NCBI RefSeq assembly: GCF_963662735.1
Contig: NZ_OY759744.1
Span: forward strand, 2,150,153-2,214,152
DNA from: an uncultured Methanoregula sp.
GTDB taxonomy: Archaea; Halobacteriota; Methanomicrobia; Methanomicrobiales; Methanospirillaceae
Direction: 5' to 3'
Length of the DNA stretch: 64,000 nucleotides
A program made the translations under genes and the position numbers. Position 1 is the stretch's first letter. The number at the start of each line of letters is the position of its first letter. Positions 59,003 to 64,000 of the stretch are shown here, piece by piece. The notes below the pieces were generated by a model. The model did not search any database and was not told the origin of the DNA. It was given only the letters and a program-made list of their open reading frames with translations.

Positions 59003-59270
59003 AAAAAATGACCCTCATATTCGCGTTTTAACAGGGTTTTTGGAAATCTTTTGGGGAATCTTCATGGCAAAAACAGCCTCGATCCTATGGCCATTAAGGG
59101 CCAAAAGACGAGGTGCATTTCAGCCGTATTTCAATGAAATAAGCGAAATTTGCTCGTATTTTCCACTAGAACAGAAAAGAGGCGTTTTACGGGGATTTCC
59201 TGGAGAGGATTTCTGCACAGGAAACCAAACGAAGCCCGTATAGGGCTTGTTTTACCCTATGTGGGATACC
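59003..59270 (+). repeat. Dispersed repeat copy 2 (right edge of the accessory block)
   Basis: Direct copy of 30245-30505. Shared blocks: AAAAAATGACCCTCATATTC (59005), GAGGTGCATTTCAGCC (59109), ACGGGGATTT (59197) and CCAAACGAAGCCCGTAT with AGGGCTTGTTTT (59225), again a hairpin plus T-run. It lies 45 bp downstream of the minus-strand gene at 59315. Confidence 0.7.
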
Positions 59271-59314
59271 CCCTCTTTTTGGGATACCATACGACGTTAA
59301 CTGAATCTGGATTC

Positions 59315-59668
59315 CTATGCAGGAAGCCCCGCTTTCGTCGTGCTGTCAGCAAGAAGATGTGACACGTATCCGAGGAAAAAGCAGGAGATGTAGTAGATGA
59401 GCGGCAAAAATAATCCGATAATCGCAGTCAGAGCAAAGATCCACACGACCCAACCCAGCATTTTCCGGCTGTGAAAAAATCTCCGGTGCGACCAGTTTCT
59501 CGCGGGCTCTATCACATCGGGGATTGTTCCACCAAATGCAGCAAGGAAAATCCCGATTAACCAAATGCCTACCGGAACCCAGGAGAGCGAGCTGATGATG
59601 CCGTTATGGACGTAATTGTACACGGCGAAGGCGATGATGCTGATGATGAAGTGTGCACCGTGGTTCAT
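59315..59668 (-). CDS. YdjM-like (DUF457) membrane-bound hydrolase, short
   Basis: A 117-residue membrane protein with the DUF457 pattern: an N-terminal His (MNHGAHFIISIIAFAVYN), FGGTIPDVIEPARNWSHRRFFHS, and a C-terminal GYVSHLLADSTTKAGLP. These His/Asp residues are thought to bind metal. Most relatives continue past TKxGxP by 20-60 residues, whereas this protein ends there, 45 bp before the dispersed repeat, so its tail may have been lost. Start ATG 59668. Confidence 0.72.
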   Translation of the reverse strand: MNHGAHFIISIIAFAVYNYVHNGIISSLSWVPVGIWLIGIFLAAFGGTIPDVIEPARNWSHRRFFHSRKMLGWVVWIFALTAIIGLFLPLIYYISCFFLGYVSHLLADSTTKAGLPA

Positions 59669-59955
59669 CTGTCTCCGGGTTTATTGTCTGGGGCCGGGGG
59701 TTATAAGAGATGAAGTCCGGGGGGTGAATGTTTGACGTTCGTTGGGATTCCTCCTTTACCATATGGACGACCCTCAATCGAAAATTCTTTTAAATAAAAC
59801 GGTTCAGGGAAAAGAAAGGTGGATTTGCCCGGATCGAAGTTTTCTGACCGGACCGGGAGATTGTGTTCAGAGGGGTTCCGGGAACATGATGTTCCGGTGG
59901 AAGTTATTCCATCGACGGGTTCACATGCTCTTTTAAATTATTCTCATATTATTAT
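59669..59955. other. Intergenic before the TPR gene
   Basis: About 290 bp. A 57-codon frame from ATG 59763 has poor composition and is not called. The A/T content rises toward the TATA box at 59956. Confidence 0.4.
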
Positions 59956-59966
59956 TTGTATAAATA
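59956..59966 (+). promoter_or_regulatory. TATA box of the TPR protein gene
   Basis: TTGTATAAATA ends 28 nt before ATG 59994, which supports that start and a leaderless transcript rather than ATG 59982. Confidence 0.5.
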
Positions 59967-59993
59967 AATGTTAATAGCAGAATGAATATTATT

Positions 59994-62432
59994 ATGCCAA
60001 CTGCTCAAAGTGCCGATGAAGAAGCCAATACCCAGTTAGATGACGGTCGATCTAAAAGTAAATCGAATACTCCCGATGGAGAATACCAGGCGATAAGTGT
60101 CTTTGAAAAAGTCATCGGGATGAACGGCATCAAACCCGAGACAAAGGCCCGGGCATACGAATTGACAGGGTGTTCCTATTTAAAACTCAAAAATTATCAT
60201 GCGGCAATCCCTGCCTTCGAGAGTGCAGTCCGGGAAGATCCCAAGAATATCACCGCATATATCTCCAAAGGGCGCGCACTCCAGAAGATTCGCCAATTCC
60301 TGCCTGCCCAGATCGCATTCCAGGAAGCTCTTTCCAGGGTGAAAGATTCCGAAGAGCCGAAATGGGGGACCTATGAGAGATTGAAAATATACCTCGACGT
60401 TCACTCGCAGATAGGAGTGACACTGAGCAGGGGCGCGTATGATGAAGAGGCAATAAATTGTTTTACCGAAGCAGAGGACTTCGAAAAAACCTATGATTAT
60501 ACTACCAAAGATCCTGCCGGTAAAGAAAAGGAATATTCCGAACGGTGCAGGGATATCTTATACTCAATCAGGATTAGCAAGTGTCTCTCCCAGAGCAGGC
60601 TTGGCTGGGACTCAGCAAAGGATCTGGCAACAATGATCATTGAAGAATTAAAGACGGTCCCGGTTGAGAGTGTCAGAAAGAAGAACCTTGTCCGTGCCTA
60701 TATCGTCCTGAGTGAAATATACCTGGAGTCCTCTCCGTCTGATGGCAAAGCATTGCCCATCGTGGACAAAGCAATCGGGCTTATCGGCGAACTTGACAAA
60801 GGCCTGAAATCCTATTACTTCTGGAGTGCGTACCTGAACAAAGGGCTGCTCCTCAGAAAACTGAAAAAGTACGATGAAGCAGTCCAGTGTTTTTCGGAAG
60901 GGATATCGCGATACAGTGACCTGGTGCCCAACACTAATGTATCCCTTCTCAAATATAATCGGGGTCTGACCTACATCGATATGCAGGAGTTCGACAAGGG
61001 GATACGCGAACTCACACTGCTCCAGAAGTCCAGCCCGCAATGTGCCGAGATCGACATCGCCCTTTCCGATGCCTTCCATAATAAAGCGCTGCGTGAAGCA
61101 GAGCTTGAGTTCCAGCACAGTCTGCGTGAAAAATTCAAGACGTCGGTGGAAACAACTGAGACGAACCTGCAGGTCTTAAGTAATGACATCAATATATCGC
61201 TCAAATTTGTGGCGGGATTGTTTTACATCCTGTTTATCGTAGGAATGGGTATTTTTCTCGGAGCGTTTGCATGGACGATCGCGAACGCATCAAACATCCA
61301 GACAAACCCGTTCGTACCTGCAATCGGTATCATTGGCGGCATCGATGTCATCCTCAGCATGATGCTCCTCTCCCCGGCAAAGATCCAGAAGAATCGGATC
61401 GACTACTCCCAGTGGCTCATGGGTTACTACAACTGGCTGAATACCGAGTTCGTTGCCGGGATGATCGTTTTCGAACGATTGTCAAAGATGCATTCCCCAA
61501 ATCGTACTGACGCGGATACGCTGGACTGGCAGTATGTCAAACCCATGTATAAGTTCCTGCATACCATGACAAAGGATACGATGGAGACGATCGACAAGTG
61601 CTGCGAATTCCCCGATGTGCCATATTCATTGAGTAAAAAGTCTGACGGTTCCGTTACTTCAAAGACAGATACCTCAAAACAGGATGGCAAAGGATCTTCT
61701 GTATCTGCATCGGATTCCAGCGATGGTTCCCCAGCAACCAGTACCGCAGGGTCTTCTGCAAAATCCCAGGCATCGGCGGTACAGGCCGGGGGAGGGACAC
61801 CGGCATCTGCTGCTGCCTCATCGACAGGCAAGTCCTCGGGAGATACATCCGGTGCCGCAAAGAAGTTCCCCGGCACAATCCTTTCCGAGTTCGTCCGCGA
61901 GGATGTGCCCGCCATAGCACTCGGAATCTGGCAGGGGAATCTTGTGGATGCCAGTTATAACAGCAACCTGACCAGCAATATCGTCGGCCTCAAACCGGAA
62001 CCCTTCGATCAGGTCACGGTAGCGGATGTATCCAAGGGAAAGCAGATTTATTTCACCGTCAAGGGATACAAGTCGATGATGATTGTTGTCGGGATATTCT
62101 TTTACTATCTGGATGAGGATCGGCGATTTTCTTTTGCCGCGGATCCCGATGATCCAAAATTCACTCTTATCGATATCAAAACGAACGCAGAGACAATTCA
62201 TTGCTACCAGATTGAGAGCGATTATACTATCCAGAAGGATTTATCCCTAGATGCAGGAAAATATTTCACGGACTACTTCGAACTTCCCCACCGGTATTCA
62301 GGAGAAATGGATGAGGCACCCGGCAAACATTATATTCGGTTCAGGATTGCCGAGGGCATATACGAGTCGCAGAGGAAAAATCCCAAGTGGATCTGGGAGA
62401 GCGATATGATCAAATTTACCCTCACAAAATAA
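59994..62432 (+). CDS. TPR protein with membrane hairpin and C-terminal beta domain
   Basis: An 812-residue protein. Residues ~15-380 form tetratricopeptide repeats (YELTGCSYLKLKNYHAAIPAFESAVREDPKNITAYISKGRAL and AYLNKGLLLRKLKKYDEAVQCFSEGI are clear). Two adjacent helices (~400-460: FVAGLFYILFIVGMGIFLGAFAW and AIGIIGGIDVILSMMLL) form a hairpin. A Ser/Ala-rich linker (~548-625) follows, then a compact C-terminal domain (~640-812) with many beta strands. TPRs bind proteins, so it is probably a scaffold at the membrane. The TPR and C-terminal domains lie on the same (cytoplasmic) side. No operon partner. Confidence 0.78.
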   Translation: MPTAQSADEEANTQLDDGRSKSKSNTPDGEYQAISVFEKVIGMNGIKPETKARAYELTGCSYLKLKNYHAAIPAFESAVREDPKNITAYISKGRALQKIRQFLPAQIAFQEALSRVKDSEEPKWGTYERLKIYLDVHSQIGVTLSRGAYDEEAINCFTEAEDFEKTYDYTTKDPAGKEKEYSERCRDILYSIRISKCLSQSRLGWDSAKDLATMIIEELKTVPVESVRKKNLVRAYIVLSEIYLESSPSDGKALPIVDKAIGLIGELDKGLKSYYFWSAYLNKGLLLRKLKKYDEAVQCFSEGISRYSDLVPNTNVSLLKYNRGLTYIDMQEFDKGIRELTLLQKSSPQCAEIDIALSDAFHNKALREAELEFQHSLREKFKTSVETTETNLQVLSNDINISLKFVAGLFYILFIVGMGIFLGAFAWTIANASNIQTNPFVPAIGIIGGIDVILSMMLLSPAKIQKNRIDYSQWLMGYYNWLNTEFVAGMIVFERLSKMHSPNRTDADTLDWQYVKPMYKFLHTMTKDTMETIDKCCEFPDVPYSLSKKSDGSVTSKTDTSKQDGKGSSVSASDSSDGSPATSTAGSSAKSQASAVQAGGGTPASAAASSTGKSSGDTSGAAKKFPGTILSEFVREDVPAIALGIWQGNLVDASYNSNLTSNIVGLKPEPFDQVTVADVSKGKQIYFTVKGYKSMMIVVGIFFYYLDEDRRFSFAADPDDPKFTLIDIKTNAETIHCYQIESDYTIQKDLSLDAGKYFTDYFELPHRYSGEMDEAPGKHYIRFRIAEGIYESQRKNPKWIWESDMIKFTLTK

Positions 62433-62865
62433 CTTTTTTACCTCTCCCCGATTGCAGGGAACATTTTTTCCTTCTTAATCTCTGAAAATCGTTCCCCGCT
62501 CTGTCGGAATTCAAAGAATCACTCTTTATTTTCACAAATTCCCCTCTCATAATCAAAGCCCATCACCTCCTGCAATAAACAATAGTATGTCAAAGGGGCC
62601 CCGGCCTGCTCGCCTACGTGGTGATCCCGGGGCTTCTTGTCATCTGGGACCGGGTGCTCGACCACATCGGGTCAACCGGCGGGAACCCGCCAAAGTAACG
62701 CAGTGAGAATATGAAGGACCGGGGGATACCCCGCTTCGGGATTTTTTTTGGTTACTTTTCAGCATCCACAGTATCTGTGGGTTATCCCCCGGGGAATATT
62801 ACATTCCCCCCACACGAAAGAAGCTCCTTTATGTTATCCTACGTAAAAACTGAAATGATACAGGC
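62433..62865. other. Spacer with membrane-gene remnant
   Basis: A plus-strand frame at 62606-62697 reads GPGLLAYVVIPGLLVIWDRVLDHIGSTGGNPPK and has no start; it is probably the tail of a lost membrane protein. A long inverted repeat (62719-62792) follows. The last ~70 bp hold TTTATGTTATCC, perhaps the promoter of the next gene. Confidence 0.45.
62719..62792. repeat. Inverted repeat with terminator-like T-run
   Basis: CCGGGGGATA (62719-62728) pairs with TATCCCCCGG (62783-62792). Inside it CCCCGCTTCGGG is followed by eight Ts. It may stop transcription or form a structured RNA. Confidence 0.5.
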
Positions 62866-63174
62866 ATGACAGCAATACCCCGGAAATATATTACCGATGC
62901 CAGGAACCAGAAGCAGGCGGTGATTGTCGATCTTGAAACATTCAACCAGATGGAATCCATCATTGAGAACAACGGGCTCGCAAAATGTATGGAAGAGGCA
63001 GAATCTGATGAGACTTTTGTCCGTGCACGAAGCAAAGAAGCACTACCGGTCATTAAAAAAGGATTGAAAGCCGATTCTCCCGGCTCAAATGTTATATATA
63101 GTTATATAACAGAAAATAGTGCATGGCCTCGGACACGAAAGCGGTTCATTCTCCCCAGCTCGATACCGTCCTGA
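62866..63174 (+). CDS. Phd/YefM-like antitoxin, long form
   Basis: A 102-residue protein. Its first part (RKYITDARNQKQAVIVDLETFNQMESIIENNGLAKCMEEAESDETFV) has the Phd/YefM-type strand and helix and an acidic region that could cover a toxin. After residue ~85 the frame overlaps the next gene by 52 bp and reads as Arg/Pro-rich, so the tail may be incidental. It starts the three-gene toxin-antitoxin-like unit. Confidence 0.7.
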   Translation: MTAIPRKYITDARNQKQAVIVDLETFNQMESIIENNGLAKCMEEAESDETFVRARSKEALPVIKKGLKADSPGSNVIYSYITENSAWPRTRKRFILPSSIPS

Positions 63175-63395
63175 TGGTTGAATCTTTCATCAGGGAACAT
63201 AGCGGGGAATACAAAAAACGTGCATTATGGGAGAACCTGCCCAAGAAAATGATGTACCAGACATTTTCTACAATTATAAGCTACCTTCAGGATTCCGGGA
63301 AGATTGCAACTGACGCCGACAAAAAAATATGCTGGATATATAATCCGGAGATTATAAATCGATATCTTCTCAACAATAACCTGAAGATCCGATGA
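63123..63395 (+). CDS. Winged-helix-like middle protein of the TA unit
   Basis: A 90-residue protein, ATG 63123. SPQLDTVLMVESFIREHSGEYKKRALWENLPKKMMYQTFSTIISYLQDSGKIATDADKKICWIYNPE looks like a small winged helix. It overlaps both neighbours (52 bp before, 4 bp after), so it is part of the unit and may regulate it. A third gene in such a pair is unusual. Confidence 0.7.
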   Translation: MASDTKAVHSPQLDTVLMVESFIREHSGEYKKRALWENLPKKMMYQTFSTIISYLQDSGKIATDADKKICWIYNPEIINRYLLNNNLKIR

Positions 63396-63721
63396 AGTCT
63401 GCCCTCTATTTTGCTGATGATCAGGTCAGACAGACTTTTTTCATGCTCCAGTCCGGTCGGGCAGAAGAGAAAGCGACCTATACCCAGCTGAATGCCGCTT
63501 TCGACATGATTACCGCTGATCCCTTTTGCGGGATCCAGGTTCCCAAACGGTTGATCCCAAAAATGTACATCACAAAATACGGGATCGACAATTTGTGGAA
63601 ATATAATTTCTGCAAAAACTGGCGGTTGATGTATTCTGTTGCTGGTGACGGGACGCAGATTATTGCTCTTATTCTGGAATGGCTGCCGCATAAGGAATAT
63701 GAGCGAAGGTTCGGGTACTAA
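63392..63721 (+). CDS. RelE/ParE-like toxin
   Basis: A 109-residue protein. KKSALYFADDQVRQTFFMLQSGRAEEKATYTQLNAAFDMITADPFCGIQVPKRLIPKMYITKYGIDNLWKYNFCKNWRLMYSV and ALILEWLPHKEYERRFGY have the RelE/Txe-type helix-strand order, with basic residues near WRLMY and the final Arg-Arg-Phe. Such toxins cut ribosome-bound mRNA. It overlaps the middle gene by 4 bp (ATGA). Confidence 0.75.
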   Translation: MKSALYFADDQVRQTFFMLQSGRAEEKATYTQLNAAFDMITADPFCGIQVPKRLIPKMYITKYGIDNLWKYNFCKNWRLMYSVAGDGTQIIALILEWLPHKEYERRFGY

Positions 63722-63833
63722 TCTGCCTGGGGGTAAAACCTCCTTGCGAGTTTCCACGGTCCCCCGCTCCTCCCCCCAATACGGATCTCCCCCACCTTCT
63801 CTTATATATCCACGAACCCCCCATAGACCCGGC

Positions 63834-64000
63834 ATGAAATATACGGCACGGCATGTCCAGCGATTCTTAGAATCGGGAAAGATCGATGCCCTGCTCTGGA
63901 AGAGCAACTTCCCCACGCTGCTGCCAAGCCAGGTACCGGCCTGCGGGGATTGCGGGGAGTTCAAGGGCAGGACCTGTGAAGGCGGGCGGGACCCGGTAGA
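63834..64000 (+). CDS. Partial protein with Cys motif (N-terminus)
   Basis: ATG 63834 lies ~27 nt after CTTATATATC, consistent with a leaderless start. The visible 55 residues are KYTARHVQRFLESGKIDALLWKSNFPTLLPSQVPACGDCGEFKGRTCEGGRDPV, including a CxxC. It runs off the right edge. Function unknown. Confidence 0.6.
   Translation, partial: MKYTARHVQRFLESGKIDALLWKSNFPTLLPSQVPACGDCGEFKGRTCEGGRDPV

Noticed and set aside
58896-59243. 115-codon frame inside the dispersed repeat
   Set aside because: The matching region at 30.3 kb does not keep the frame, so the repeat is unlikely to be coding.
63287-63964. 225-codon minus-strand frame at the right end
   Set aside because: It runs antisense through the RelE-like toxin and the start of the last gene; composition is Pro/Arg-rich.
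1-64000. CRISPR arrays, tRNA and rRNA genes
   Set aside because: No regularly spaced short repeats and no cloverleaf or rRNA-like sequences were seen by eye; a tRNA scan could still change this.

Overview
The window looks like a chromosomal segment of a methanogenic euryarchaeon, most probably Methanomicrobiales (Methanoregula-like). This is inferred from style: Thr/Pro-rich lipoproteins with Cys lipoboxes, receiver-PAS-histidine kinases with an H-D-I-x-N phosphoacceptor box, membrane-bound winged-helix regulators, A/T-rich TATA boxes with leaderless starts and GC-rich host genes. No methanogenesis, rRNA or tRNA gene lies in the window, and I saw no CRISPR array.

0-25.8 kb is host-like. It holds two paralogous APC permeases, a PrsW-like protease, several small membrane proteins, lipoproteins, a membrane-bound winged-helix regulator, a chagasin-like (I42) inhibitor divergent from a thioredoxin-like lipoprotein/CcdA pair, a SatP-MCP-CheW-receiver cluster, two large PAS kinases, and a DUF190/CrcB/CrcB fluoride cluster. 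A 21-bp motif (consensus GAGTGAAAA-N4-TTTGCAGT) recurs seven times between 0.3 and 10.7 kb, mostly near gene starts, and looks like the operator of a local regulon.

25.8-31.5 kb is a patchwork: duplicated operator regions (25.9 and 27.3 kb), an MNT-HEPN fusion whose HEPN motif looks lost, partly duplicated small genes, and an RNase III domain lacking one catalytic acid. 31.8-35.05 kb is a minus-strand cluster of small virus-like ORFan genes. 35.2-36.6 kb is a cassette flanked by direct repeats. It encodes a protein whose C-terminus has the ten-cysteine layout of halocin C8, plus a tiny membrane protein that could give immunity. 36.6-39.1 kb holds a secreted protein, a membrane winged-helix regulator and small genes.

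39.5-58.3 kb is a strikingly AT-rich defence island. A minus-strand operon reads helicase (DrmA-like), DUF1998 protein (DrmB-like), phospholipase-D protein (DrmC-like), an unknown 1109-residue protein, a radical SAM enzyme and a zinc-ribbon DGQHR (DndB-like) protein. This is a DISARM core with no DNA methyltransferase; a radical SAM/DGQHR pair sits where the modification module would be expected. Facing it are a 148-residue protein, an HD phosphohydrolase and a GHKL ATPase. Upstream lie a DUF2075 ATPase and a DUF2971 protein.

The accessory block is bracketed by a diverged ~260-bp direct repeat (30.25 and 59.0 kb). A broken inverted copy of a virus-like gene (33.1-33.6 kb) lies at 58.43 kb. 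59.3-64 kb returns to host-like content: a YdjM-like membrane protein, a large TPR membrane protein and a three-gene toxin-antitoxin-like unit.
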